Origin: Hermodice carunculata
Taxonomy: Eukaryota; Annelida; Polychaeta; Eunicida; Amphinomidae
NCBI GenBank assembly: GCA_964020975.1
Contig: OZ026624.1
Location: 64,160,208-64,224,207, forward strand
Direction: 5' to 3'
DNA: 64,000 bases
Numbering within the stretch: the stretch's first letter is position 1; the number at the start of each line of letters is the position of its first letter. A model generated the notes under the pieces. That model searched no databases. It was not told the origin of the DNA and saw nothing but the letters and a program-made list of their open reading frames with translations. A program made the position numbers and the translations under genes. Below, piece by piece: positions 11,015 through 22,256 of this stretch.

Positions 11015-12636
11015 TCAACCTTATAGTACATTATAATTTGAGTGGATAAAGATGCAGAGGTTTTGACATTTTTTTTTTTTACACAACCGTGGTTTGTATG
11101 CATCTTGAGGTTGTAGAAAAGAGTTCTATTTCCTAATGGTTTGTATCTTCAGATTTTGCATAATATGGAAAAAATGTTCACCTGAAATGTGTTTCTTGTG
11201 TGTTGCATAAACAAATTGTGCAACAATAACTCTGTGCATGTACTAAATCGTTTGAGCTGTTGAACTGTTCCTTTTGCCAGTATACGTCTCTGTTTGGTGT
11301 CAGTCTCATGAAAAATTGGGAGTGGTCGAAGGGGTCTCACACAATACAAAAGAATGTTCAATACATGCATGATTGGCATATACTAATGAGATGTTTGCCA
11401 AATAGAGACTGTTGTATTGTGGAAGTATCTTTTTGTTACCCACTAATTTTAAGACTCATCATAAAGACTGTGCATATCCTTATAATGCCATGTATAGATG
11501 GCATAAAATAGCCTTTTAATGTCATTTATAGCAGAAGTAAATGTTGCCATAAACCCTATTGACCCTGCTATACATCATCCACTTGCGCAAAGACGACTGA
11601 TGGGGGCTTTTTTAGGGGTTTTGCATATCAACATAACAAGGTCCAAAATGAGGTAAATTTCACATAACATGGCAAAACTTTTGAATATCAGATAACTGTA
11701 ATTTAAATTTTTATAACAAATAACACAGGAGAAACAATGCATAACATGGGTAAAACTAGAAGAAAAAAGAGAGAGAGATACAACCCGTAATAGGGCCTCA
11801 CTGATGTAAAAAAATGACTTCCTTATACGCTCGCATATGAATATATGTGGCTGTCAGGGTATGCTGGATCACATGGAGCGAGTGTGCACAAGCATGATCC
11901 GGGGTATGATTTTCCGCCATGTAAGTTTGCTTTTTCCAGCCTTCGATCATGAATTTCATTCATATCTTGTTCTGTCATACAAATTTGTTCCATTCAACAA
12001 CAAAGTTTTGTTTAAAACATCAATAATGACACGATGCATGAGAGACAGCCTTCAACACATCGTGTTGACGCAAATCTTTGCTTGGTCACCATGCGGAGAC
12101 TAATATGCGTATTTTCATTGCCTTCCAAAGTTCCATAAGGAATTTTCACTCCTGCCTTTATCTGTTGCTAGATTTGTTCGATCAAAGTGTTTTTTTCATA
12201 AACTGATGTAATATTTAGCATATTGGTCCGATAATCCTTGTGGGAATATGACTTGTTCACCTTCCCAACATTTCATACATGTACATGAGACCATGGAGGA
12301 ATGACGATGAGTGTGATTGAACAGTGAGCAGCACATGATCAAAGCACATTTATAATGAGGTCAAATAACGTCTCCATTCCTGTTCTTGGCTATTATTGGA
12401 GGGATACCCCAGGAATACTTTTTCTTAGGCAATAAGATAGCTTGTTACATAGAAAAATGAAAATATGAGGATTCCAGCAGTATAAAACACAATCACGGAC
12501 AATGCCGTTCATGATGACTGCAAAGGTGCAAAGTCACTAAGTTTTGGTGTAAATTTTGCAGTTTTATCATTCAAAATGTAGTATAGTGAAAAATGGGCAG
12601 TTGTTTGATTTTAATCCATTTGATAAGAATATAATT
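11015..12636. other. No supported feature
   Basis: 1.6 kb of AT-rich sequence with short low-complexity spots (a T-run near 11070, GAGAGAGA near 11770). Frames of up to 88 codons have no splice context or motif. Confidence 0.4.
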
Positions 12637-13511
12637 TTTAGCTCTGCTGACCAAAGGTCACAGAGCTTATGTGACCACTCATGTGTGTCCATCCGTCCGT
12701 AAACTTTTGCTTGTTAGCACGATACCATCCACAGTTTTCAAGTCAGCCCAATATAACTTTCAGGACCTATAGGGGTATAAGAATATAGCTGTATTTCCAC
12801 GTTGGTGGTGCCACCTTCACTATTATGCAATATAGGGGTCAAAATATGAAAATCTTGGGAACTCTGTAGCATCTTTAATTTTTGGCAGATCTTCACCAAA
12901 TTCGATGGGATTGTGGGGGAGGTCAAAATCTAAGTTGCTAATGATACTAGTGGTGCCACCTATAATTTAACCGAAATGATGAGCCAAAATGTGGTTTAAG
13001 GTATAAAATTCCATATCTTGAAAAGTAATTGGATTAGACTTGCAAAAAATAAGATATATAGACAATGTCCAAAGGTAGAATATAATATGTCAGTGACCTT
13101 GACCAATTTTCATGAGGTCACCATTCCTGTAAAGTTGAAAGAGGTGATTTTGTAATGGCAGGGTGTAGGTTGGACAGCGATGGCAATGTCAGCACAACAT
13201 CAGGCCCATGGGCCTCTTATATTACATAATCTGGGTGACCTTGATCCTCTGTCCCAAGGTCACTGGGGATATAAAGTTAAGGACTCACTCCTTGTTGTCT
13301 TGGCACATGCAACAATATGCATCACAGGAATTGCACAAATAAACTATAATTACATGTGGAGGGAAGTGCCATCTGGTGGATAGTTTGCACACTGAATTTA
13401 CCTAAGCTTTATATGTTCAGTAGCCATTTGAGGACTCGCAACGTTGAAATGAACAGGTGAAATATAGCTGTGGTGCCTGCAGAGCATTAGGCCCATGGGT
13501 CTCTTGTTTTT
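12637..13511. mobile_element. Pearl/Helentron-like element with end hairpin
   Basis: It begins with a hairpin (AGCTCTGCTGACC, loop AAA, GGTCACAGAGCT; 12640-12667), then a short CATCCGTCCGT tetramer region. Next come diverged core sequence with AGTGACCTTGACC and CTTGATCCTC...AAGGTCAC, and a GC-rich palindrome before the tail. Two such tails are present: GGCCCATGGGCCTCTTAT at 13203-13220 and GGCCCATGGGTCTCTTGTTT at 13490-13509. Two tails suggest an internal duplication or a nested partial copy. Confidence 0.55.
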
Positions 13512-15009
13512 ATAACAAAACTGGAATAGCTGTCTGCAAGTATTGAAGTTAGTCTATGATAAAATGGGCACGCTTGCAGGTAAATGAAGATTGCGGGCCA
13601 GTGGGAAGCTGATGAAGGTTGGCTTGCCTTTGCGTGCAGCTTAAATCGACAACGCTGGCAAACAATGTTCAAATAAATGTCAGGTGTGCTCGACAATAGC
13701 GTGCTAGGGGTGTGCAGTTTATTGATATGCTCATGTATTTCAGTGATGGAGCCAAAATTTATCCTTGTATTGTTCAGTAATGAAGGATAGTGTACGATAT
13801 GTTGGGAGTTTAATCTCAATTGTTTGCTGGCACGCTAAGTTAGGAAGTACATAATGTATTGACCATTTATGATGGATTTGACTGAATTTCAGGCACTTGA
13901 CGTTTTTTTACCTCCGTTTTATCTTTTTTTTTTGTTCAGTTTGGCATATGGCATCAAAGGTACTTTAACACATGCTCAGCAAGTGCCAATTCCATCTAGG
14001 GCTTAGCCCTTGTGTAGGGAAGCAGGTTTATTAAAATGAAATTCAATTAAAAGGATTAAAACAGACAGCAACTTAACTATCAGAGGGTTTGTGGGGCAAT
14101 TTGAGGAGGAACTTGTAGCACGTATATATATTTGAAACACAAGCACATAGGTGTAGAGTGAAACCTAGTTTAAAAGACTATCCCTAGGGAGGAGCATAGT
14201 GTGGTCTCTCAGGACAAGTGGTCCTTCAGAGGTGGCCTTGCAAGACAGGTGTCTGAAGGCATGGAACAGGTGTAAAGACACCTGTACTCCATCATGTCCA
14301 AAGGTTCTCATGCATGGTAGTTACCAGCATGTACATCTGTTCATGTGACAATGAATTACGTGTGAGTGTGGATTGTTACAGTACACTGGGTCTCTTCAGG
14401 ACACTATTTTTCACTTGTTAACACACCACGCTCACATTTTACACAGAGTGATGTGGCAGAACTCAGAATAATGATATAGTGTTGAGCTATGTTCCTGTCA
14501 TATTTAAATAGTTGTAACATGTATGTCAGCTTCTGATGAGTGATGTGAAGTGAGGAAGCTGGTCATACTGTGTTTTGATAAATGATCACAGGTGGCCTGC
14601 GTGGGCTACACCCAATCTCATTTGCCTTTGTTCTTAGTATGCGAGGATACATTATTGGAGGGAACTGAAAGATAAAGTGGCATGTTGTTTTCTTTTGTTT
14701 CATTTTGTGTGACTAAGGATTGATAAATACTCTTGTTGCATGGACCGGTTTTGACCAAGTTATAAACATAGAAAGGACATGCAGTGTATGTGACACTATA
14801 CATACTGTGCATATGGTAGAGAAATACAGTCGCTCCTTTAAGAGATCACTATGGTGACAGACTGCATTTATCATGTCTTTAGGCCACATTATTTGGCATC
14901 CATTCAGAGAGTTACTGCATATGACCCCTGTAGGACCTGACCAAGGGGTGATATGTCAAAGTGGAGACCACACAAAACAGAGGCAGAGTGCAGAGTTATC
15001 ATTTTTTAT
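13512..15009. other. Mostly unique; decayed MITE at 14153-14275
   Basis: The only recognisable item is GAGTGAAACCTAGTTTAAAA with GTGGTCTCTCAGGACAAGTG downstream, a degraded member of the CAGTGAAACC...GAGACCAC MITE family, which has lost its right end. No gene-like frame elsewhere. Confidence 0.35.
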
Positions 15010-15236
15010 AGGTCCACCCCAAGAAGGGGAACCATTTTGTTTTTGGGTTGTCAGACTGTCCGTGGTTCTGCCTGTTCAGCATTTGTCAACACCATATCTC
15101 AAGACTTCATTGTCACCTAAAACTCAAATTAACCTCATTTGTCCCATGACACCATTTCATGATTTAAGTACATTTTGGTGACCTTGATCTCATTTTCAAG
15201 GTCACAGGCTTTGTTGGTTATTTTTTTTTTTTTTTT
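15010..15236. mobile_element. Fragment of a pearl-like element
   Basis: A small hairpin (GGTCCACCCC...GGGGAACC, 15011-15031) leads into GTCCGTGG and then one core unit with GACCTTGATC and AAGGTCACAG around 15180-15206, ending at a T-tract. The order hairpin, GTCC, core follows the other elements of this type. Confidence 0.4.
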
Positions 15237-17529
15237 TGCATTGACTCTTTCATTAACATGACACTTGACACACATCAGGCTGAAAGTACATGTCAGGTTG
15301 CAAAATTAGATCACAAGATAAATCATCTGGGTTGCAGGTGCTGACTAATCCATGCAGCTATGTGTTTTTGATTAATGACCACAAGATGACAGCTCCTCAC
15401 ATTTGCAACCAAGTGTTTCAGGGATTAGTGTTTCCAGTAGTGATCACTAGGTGACAGCACCTTACAGTCTCAACACATAAACCGGTTATGAATCATTCAA
15501 ATTGTATCTGGTACTACACAATAAATTCTGTAGCACAATACCAGTATAAGGAGGAATCACTTAGCATCCAATGCTGTACTTTGACTGAGGGGGTCTTGAG
15601 ACCTTTAGATAATTAGAGTTTGATAATGGGCATAGTTTTATAAAACTTCACATGCACACATGTATTGAGATAAATGGGACCGTGTGTCATGTCATTCATG
15701 TAGATCACAGATTCACATGTGGGTTAGAGTGACGTATCCATATACTATTGATCAGTCCACTGTAAATTTTTGGTGCTTAAAGGGCTTGGCTTTATGAACT
15801 TCAAATACACACATGTATTATGACCAAAGAATGTGTCTTGAAACAAATGTAGGTCAATTCCCAGGGTTACTCTGGCTGCAGACAGAGGGCAGTTTACTTC
15901 TAGCAATCTATGATTGTACTTTAAGAGTAAATTGCATCATGTCTGTAGTACATGACTGATGTAGCCAAGTATCTGCTGAAATAGATTCTAGGATCATATG
16001 ATCTGTTTGTAGTAGACCACAGGGTAAAAACGAAAAATCACTTTTTGGTGTCTGACTGAGGAATTTGTTTTCAGATATGTTTGTAAATTGTGAAGACAAG
16101 AGACAGTGATGAGTTTATGTTGGATTTAACCACTGGAGAAGAATGATGAATGCAGACCATATGAGGCAAATGAACAGCGTGCTGTATCCATGAATGCATC
16201 TGTTACTGCACAATGGAAATAGATTTGATAAAATTTGTTTTGTTTGTATGATGCACATGTAAAAGAAATATAGTCGCGTGCATAATTATGTGCATGATAC
16301 TGTGTGCACATAATGAGAACATTCAGAATTAATAAAAAATAGATCGATTTTTCTTCTGTCTTTTTTTTCCTTGGAAGTTTTGTAACATTCTATTCAGAAG
16401 CAATCTTAACACTAACCTCATTTCTAAATATCTGACTCACTTCATGACAAGTTTTTATGGGTTCCCAGTCATTTCCTTTGTCTATTAACTTATTTATGAG
16501 CTGTACTTCCATATTCATCACAAGCTATTGCAGACAGAATGCAGCACTTGAAGAACTGTCACTGAGGACTGTCATCACTGCCTGGTTCTAATGTGAACCT
16601 TGTAATTAGTTTCTCTTACACTTTCTGGGTCTGAAAGTGGTATGAGTATAGCATTATTCATATGGTCTGCCAAAATATGGCTTATATTCGATGTCTGTCC
16701 ACCCAGTTATTGCTGCGGAGATGGGGGGGGGGGCGACACTAGCGTATCTGTGCTCCATGCAGTGCTGTGGTCTTTGTGCTCAATAAGTACGTGAAATGTT
16801 TAAATGTTTTAATATTGAGACACCTTAACTGTCAAGAAAGACCTCCTTGATGTAGTACAGTCAGTCAGTTCAGCTGCTTACCCTGCTGCTATTCAGGCAT
16901 GGTACCTTAGAATGTATGCAATAACCGCAGAATGCAAACAGTCAAAGTCTGTATCTGTTAGTGATGCGCTCATCATCGAATATAATAAAAATACGGTTGA
17001 AATTTGCAAAAAGTCAAGCACCTACAAAGCAATTTTTATTTTCAGTTATAATACGAATGAATTTTTACAAAGATATTTGGAAATTTCTACAAAAAAAAAG
17101 TCATGTTTTTTTCACTTTTGCAGGAAGCCAGCACAAAGGGGAACATTCTCCTTGTTTACTTGTTTGACTGTAGAAGTGATGACTGCTATAGCTGAATTGT
17201 CATCGATAGTTGGGCGGTGTGTGCAATAGCATGGCTGAGAACCAGGCATTAATGCGTGAATCGATTATGATCGATCATCGGTTGACTGTCCTCAGCCAAT
17301 GATCGATGATGAAATTTCAGCTGATTCCAGTCACTAGTGTCTGTGCATCTATCCAAACCAGAGCGCTTTCCAAACTATATTGTTTTTTCTTGAGGGGTTG
17401 GCAGTGTGTCTTGTATATACATGTATCTTAGGGGGCTGGCTGTTCTGTGATCTGATTGGTCATCTTGAATTGAATCTGTGACTTCCATTATAACTGCACT
17501 CAAATTATGACAGACTTAAAATGTCTTTG
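15237..17529. other. No supported gene; a G-run and a hairpin
   Basis: 2.3 kb of mostly unique AT-rich DNA. An 11-nt G-run is at 16723-16733. A near-perfect inverted repeat, ATCGATCATCGGTTGA with TCAGCCAATGATCGAT, lies at 17270-17308 with a loop of a few nt. A 105-codon frame at 16912-17229 has no splice context and poor complexity. Confidence 0.35.
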
Positions 17530-17735
17530 CTGATTGACTCATTTATGTGACATTTTTGCAGGAATCAGATGGTGTCATTACACTGAGGTTTTACCAAATA
17601 AGTAAAAGAAGAATGTGCCCTTTCCACAATAAGGCCACTCTTCTATCTCAACCACCTTGCTGCACTCTCCATTTTCTATTTTTGTCAGGACCACAGTTGG
17701 CCCTAATAGAGATTTCACTGTATTTCTACCAAGGC
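17530..17735. mobile_element. Very decayed MITE-like copy
   Basis: The block TTTATGTGACATTTTTGCAG...GGTGTCATTACACTGAGGTTT and a right end GAGATTTCACTGTA resemble the segment 22905-22978 (TTTATGTGACATATTCAGTG...GGTGGTGTCATTATAATGAG...TTTTCACTGTA). Both look like remnants of one element ending in CACTGTA, perhaps related to the TA-flanked family. Confidence 0.3.
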
Positions 17736-17969
17736 ATCATCCTCACCAGTTAACTTGATACATTCCTAGGCTAGCATTAGCCACCAGTCAATTAGCCATA
17801 GGCTTACAGAGATAGGACTAGGTGTAAAGAAATTTTTAACTTTTAACCACATTGACCAGGCTAAAAGCAGTTTTCCTTTCTCTGGTTTTTTTTTTTGTTT
17901 TTTTTTTGTTTTTTTTTTGGTTTTTTCTGTTGGTTTGGTTTTTGGTACCTTGGGAGGTCTTGACTGATT

Positions 17970-18310
17970 TTGTCAAATGGTCACACTCCAGTGATTTTTG
18001 GTAATTTTTTTTTGGGGGGGGGGGGGGGCAGATCTTCAAAACTGCCAAGTCAATTGATTTGAAACTACATTGGGACATTTCTGGGGACCTCTGGAGATTA
18101 ATTTATTCAACAGGTGGCACTTTTTTTTTTTCACTTTTTTAAAAAATGTTGTGTGTTTCAACTTTTCTTGACTTTTTCGTGCATATCAATAAGCTGGAGC
18201 CTCTTCAGACTGAATGGAAATATACCTGGACTTGATCTCCAGGAAAAGTGTTCACTATATGGTGGTGCAGATATTTTCTGATTTTTGGACAACTTAGCAA
18301 AATTCAGAAA
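17970..18310. mobile_element. Dispersed copy of the ~516-bp pearl-type core unit
   Basis: It matches the core of 56091-59262 in order: GGTCACACTCCAGTGATTTT, then a T/G tract, then ATTAATTTATTCAACAGGTGGC (there TTAATTTGTTCACCAGGTGGC), then AAAAGTGTTCACTAT and a TTTTCTGATTTTTGG block. It is diverged and lacks the hairpin head. It carries a 15-nt G-run at 18014-18028. Confidence 0.5.
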
Positions 18311-18409
18311 AATCAGTAAAGGGATATGTTCGTGTTAGCAAAAGTAATAATGGTCTTATACAAAGGTCACCTTGATATTTTTGAAGTGCACAGGACTGTC
18401 ACAGTGCTC

Positions 18410-18433
18410 GGGGGGGGGGGGGGGGGGGGGGGG
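18410..18433 (+). repeat. Poly-G tract (24 nt), longest in window
   Basis: An uninterrupted G-run; it could form G-quadruplex structure and is a likely site of length variation or assembly error. Confidence 0.95.
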
Positions 18434-18673
18434 TATTTGTATTGGCTTTGCCTAGTGACATAATTTTGGCTATAACATTTTTGTCATTTTAGCCAAATAA
18501 TAGGCTACAACCATTGAGTTCCTGGTGCCAGCCCAGCATTCTGTACAGATCAAATTAAGTTCCATATGAAGGTAGCAAAGTCATTGGTGACGGCTTGTTG
18601 CTTTGTGTAGCATTTATACCAGGGCAGAAGGAGCAGGACTTACCAGACAAAACATGGATGACTGACCTTAAAC

Positions 18674-18847
18674 TACAGTAACCCATCTTTTGAGAGATCA
18701 CCTCTAGGACATGTGAAAAAAACAGTCTCATAAACAGTGGTTTCACATTGCAAGTAAAATGACACAAAAAAGACGTTAAACTGGTGAGTGTGGTTGTAAA
18801 AGACAGATGGCCTTTCAGTGGAGGGTCTCTCAAAAAAATTGTGCTGT
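18674..18847. mobile_element. Decayed TA-flanked MITE copy
   Basis: The left end TACAGTAACCCATCTTTTGA and the right end TCTCAAAAAAATTGTGCTGTA follow the family pattern, with internal GAGATCACC, GTGGTTTCAC and GGCCTTTCAGTGGAGG. It is more diverged than the copies at 626, 4457 and 52034. It lies just 3' of the fucosyltransferase gene. Confidence 0.5.
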
Positions 18848-18985
18848 ATGAGCATGGTGGTATCAGAATCAAATGCAGTATTTAGTATTGAAGAATTGGA
18901 AAATTGTGGTTTAATGACAGATGCATGTATAAGCATACGCTTGATTAGGACAAATCAGTCAATAGATTATCGCTAATAAGTTAAA

Positions 18986-19254
18986 CTTGAACACAACCTC
19001 ATGCGCCACATTGTCTTTGAATATATGCCACCATTGGTCCTTTAACATAACCTCAGACCGCACACTGTCTTTGAATATGCCACCATTGGTCTTTTAACAC
19101 AACCTTAAGCCCCAGATTGTCTTTGAATATGCCACCTGATTGGTCCTTAAGTGCAACCTCAGGCCCTATACGGTCTTTGAACATGCCACCTGATTGGTCC
19201 TTTAACACAACCTCAGGCCCCACACTGTCTTTGAATACTCCACCATTGGTCCAA
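18986..19254 (-). repeat. Five-copy ~53-bp minisatellite overlapping the 3' end of the fucosyltransferase gene
   Basis: Read on the minus strand, the block GGACCAATGGTGG...ATTCAAAGACAGTGTGG...CTGAGGTTGTGTTAAA is repeated five times, with starts near 19254, 19202, 19148, 19095 and 19042. Units differ by up to about 20% and by small indels. The first unit holds the final codons (DQWWSIQRQCGA) and the TGA of the fucosyltransferase. The others carry recognisable but non-coding copies of the same codons. Confidence 0.85.
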
Positions 19255-20520
19255 GTCCCTGTGGACTTGACTATCCACAGTCCTCTTATGTAAAGCAGCA
19301 CATAAGTCACACCAATACTTGCTTTTGGTTGGCTGGAAGTTTATATATGTCTCTATGAAACCCAACATTCGCCAGCGAAAATATTCATGGTACAAATGAG
19401 AGTCATGGTGTAGGATGCGTAGATAGCGAGCAAGTTCACGTGGGGAAGCAAAATCATCCACATGTATGAAAGAATGAGGAGGGGCTACTTTTTCATAGTC
19501 TTCCCTTGGTGGCCCCATGACAATGGGTACAGTGTAGCTAGCCAGAGCATTCAACCAGAATTTCTCTGTGATGTAGTTGCGACAGTTACTGTTTTCAAAG
19601 GCAATGTAGAATTTATATTTCCGTCTCAGTATATCTCGACACAAAGTAGGGTCCTTGCATTTCATATTGCCACAGTTACCATAAACATCAATGTTCACAT
19701 ACTTTTGAAGTTTCTTAACATATTCCTCTCTGTGATTGGGTGTTTTACAATTGGTTACAAACCAGGCAGCCAATCGGGTCTTTCCTCTCGCATAATTGGG
19801 GAGGGGCCGTGTACTCCAGTCAGGTGGCAATTTTGAATGATATGGTTTATACGCACCATACGGGGATGACAGGTCAGCTGCCGGTGAATATGTTGCTGTC
19901 CAATTGAATAAGCCATTGTACTGTTTCAGATAATTTCCTGTGTGATAAGGTGACTCGAGGACATAAAATATCCAATGTTGATTACTATTCTGCCTTTTAG
20001 GCAAATCTCTTCGACTGTGTATATCTCGAATATGAATTAAAACAGCATCAGATTTGTTAAGAAGTGATTTATTGTCACTCAAGATGCACCTGTATTGTGG
20101 ACATTGAAGTTTCCTGAATATGGCATCACCAGTTGGTACTCCCCAGCTTTTGCCATAAAACTTGGTCCATCTCAGAATCACTTTATAAGCAGCTTTGTAG
20201 GGCTGCTCTGTATCAAATCCATCCACTTGATATGGGCTGTCAAGCAACTCTCTATTAGTCCTGTAACTGCCCTGAAGAGGGGGAAGTAATTGTGCCAAAT
20301 GTGCCGAATCCAACTTTTCAATTTTGTTGGAGGGTGCCTTGCTAATGCAAGATGGTAGGTAGAAGTTGACGGAGGAGAAGGTTCCAATGGTGACGCCAAT
20401 GACGATGAGACAACCCCAAGAGAGCGCAGTTAGCACCAGCAGCAGTAAGGTGCACGTGTACTGGAGGCGACGATTGTGTATGTACCACCACAGCTGTTGT
20501 AGAGACAAGCCTGTCTCCAT
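19213..20520 (-). CDS. Alpha-1,3-fucosyltransferase, GT10 family (FucTC-like)
   Basis: Type II Golgi enzyme expected to move fucose from GDP-fucose in alpha-1,3 linkage to GlcNAc of N-glycans or Lewis-type chains. The exact acceptor cannot be read from sequence. The 435-aa frame begins with a short cytosolic tail (METGLSLQQLWWYIHNRRLQ), then a signal-anchor helix at residues about 22-46 and a stem to about 110. The catalytic part includes WIFYVLESP (183-191) with NWTATYSPAADLSSPYG (206-222), and the GT10 signature FYIAFENSNCRNYITEKFW (304-322) followed by NALASYTVPIVMG (324-336). Cysteines near the end (CDLC, 404-407) and the closing DLDQWW...C (422-433) fit the family. NKS (150, 155) and NWT (206) are possible glycosylation sites. 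Length is normal; the gene is uninterrupted by introns. The chosen start precedes the anchor directly; no promoter motif was recognised. The 3' end lies in a minisatellite. Substrate class is family knowledge, not seen here. Confidence 0.95.
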   Translation of the reverse strand: METGLSLQQLWWYIHNRRLQYTCTLLLLVLTALSWGCLIVIGVTIGTFSSVNFYLPSCISKAPSNKIEKLDSAHLAQLLPPLQGSYRTNRELLDSPYQVDGFDTEQPYKAAYKVILRWTKFYGKSWGVPTGDAIFRKLQCPQYRCILSDNKSLLNKSDAVLIHIRDIHSRRDLPKRQNSNQHWIFYVLESPYHTGNYLKQYNGLFNWTATYSPAADLSSPYGAYKPYHSKLPPDWSTRPLPNYARGKTRLAAWFVTNCKTPNHREEYVKKLQKYVNIDVYGNCGNMKCKDPTLCRDILRRKYKFYIAFENSNCRNYITEKFWLNALASYTVPIVMGPPREDYEKVAPPHSFIHVDDFASPRELARYLRILHHDSHLYHEYFRWRMLGFIETYINFQPTKSKYWCDLCAALHKRTVDSQVHRDLDQWWSIQRQCGA

Positions 20521-22077
20521 TACGAATGATCATATGGCCCGTCGCTGTTCTGATAGCAACATGTGACTAACCACTCCCGGGGGGCCCACGTAGAAGTGAC
20601 AGGCACAGTACAAGTTTTGTATTGGTCCAGTACGCTGTCGTTTTATTTTGTCATAAGCCCTCCATTACAGGCACCAGACTCATTGCATATCAGGCACAAG
20701 AAGTATAACCTCGGTAGTGCTACAATGGGACCTCGAGTCTCCCTTTAGTTGGCTTTATATTTGCCGTCAGCTTAATCACAATCAATAATGATGTCTAACA
20801 TCCATCCATTTTATCAAAATCTGAAACAGAAAAAAAAAAAAAAAACCCACCGAGTCTCTGTTGTTAAAATAACACAGAGTGTCCAGTGAGGTAGCTTCCC
20901 ACACCTGCCGGGTATCTCAATGGAGTGGATGCCCATGCCAACTGCCCAGCACAATAAATAGCTCTCTCTGTGGCCCGGACCACTTGCTGCACCTTCAGGT
21001 TCTCCGCGCAGACCCACTCCTGATACACTGATAGAAACATCAGAGCAGATCTGTAATTCACCAGGTTATTATTGGTAAGCGTTTCATCTTACATCATTGT
21101 ATGGAACATAGCACGGGAGGAATCCGTTAATGGACGGGGAACATGCCATATTGTGCTTTGCGGGGAGTCCATTAGTTCACCTCCAGTGTGATTCAAATGC
21201 AATGAAACCTGGAAACCACTATGGTTGATGCATGTTTGTGGCCGCTCAAATTGGCTCCAGGCAGCTTTTATTCGCACACCAACACCCACTTTTCAGGTGA
21301 AGAGCTTCTAAAAGCCAGTTACTCGTCTCTCCGTTTGATCTTGACGTATAGCGTTCCTGGCATTGGCAGTTTCTGCAAACAGAGTTGAGATACAATTAAG
21401 TGACTGAGATTTTGAAGTCTGTGTCAACACAGCAGTGCTCCTGATGGATGGTGCTTCAAATATTCATAAACCGATGGCCGTAGATTTCATTGTGCTACCC
21501 GCGTTTAATGAATCCCAAAATATGTTTTGCATTTCAACTACACGCATGTATTTCAACCCCTACTATTCATAGACACTGAAAGTAGCTTCAGTAAATTGCT
21601 GATGTTCTGGTGCTATATTTGATATACCAGTATGTATTATGCAAAGGTTAAAGGATGAAAGATAGGGTTTTTTACCTGAGGAAAACATGAAAAGAAAAAA
21701 TGTTTCAGAGTTATACATATCTGAAATTTTGGTTTCCAAACATGCCTGTTCCAACATTCAATCATGAAAGTAATCTTGGAGGGTTTGACTTCCTGGTCTC
21801 ATACCATTCTCGCTGCACATTTTCAGTATTCATCTGTGTGGGGGTGTAAAAATGACATGATATAAGCTGGCGATTTTGCATGTGCATATATGGTCAAAAT
21901 ATGGCAGACCAGTTGTGTCCCACTGTTGTATGGTCATATTTCACAGAATGATATTGTCAGTGGAAAAAAAAAAAAAAAAAAAAGACAGCGCTCTTCATTT
22001 CTGCTCTCACCATTGACAGGGAAAGTCCATGTATTGCTGCATCTGTTGACAATGCTTTTTGTCAGCTCTTACTACAA
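20521..22077. other. Upstream flank of the fucosyltransferase; unique, partly GC-richer
   Basis: The first 300 nt would contain the promoter of the minus-strand gene, but I see no clear TATA box at a plausible distance. A GC-richer unique block spans about 20870-21300 (for example CACCTGCCGGGTATC, GGCCCGGACCACTTGCTGCA). An A-run is at 20829-20846. Further on the DNA is AT-rich, with an A-run at 21964-21982. Confidence 0.35.
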
Positions 22078-22256
22078 ACAGTGGTCCCTGTCTACAGAGA
22101 CCACTTCAGCGAGACCACCTGCCTTCACAGACCACCCTTTCAGGATATTAAGTTTGGTGTTTTTCATCAAATGTATAGCTTCTGTGAAAGACCACCTGTC
22201 TAGAGAGACCACAATTTGATTATACCCAAAGGTGGTCGTCAAGGCAGGTTTCACCA
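22078..22256. mobile_element. Variant TA-MITE-related palindromic repeat
   Basis: The sequence holds many GAGACCACCTG-type modules: GTGGTCCCTGTCTACAGAGA, GCGAGACCACCTGCCTTCAC, GAAAGACCACCTGTCTAGAG and a right arm AAAGGTGGTCGTCAAGGCAG ending in GTTTCACCA. It is built of the same modules as the TA-flanked family but its order and ends differ, so it is a separate subfamily or a rearranged copy. Confidence 0.45.

Noticed and set aside
19053-19310. Repeat protein GVFKDSVGPEVVLKDQ on the minus strand
   Set aside because: It is another frame of the minisatellite at the end of the fucosyltransferase gene. Its start lies inside the true gene and the units carry indels.
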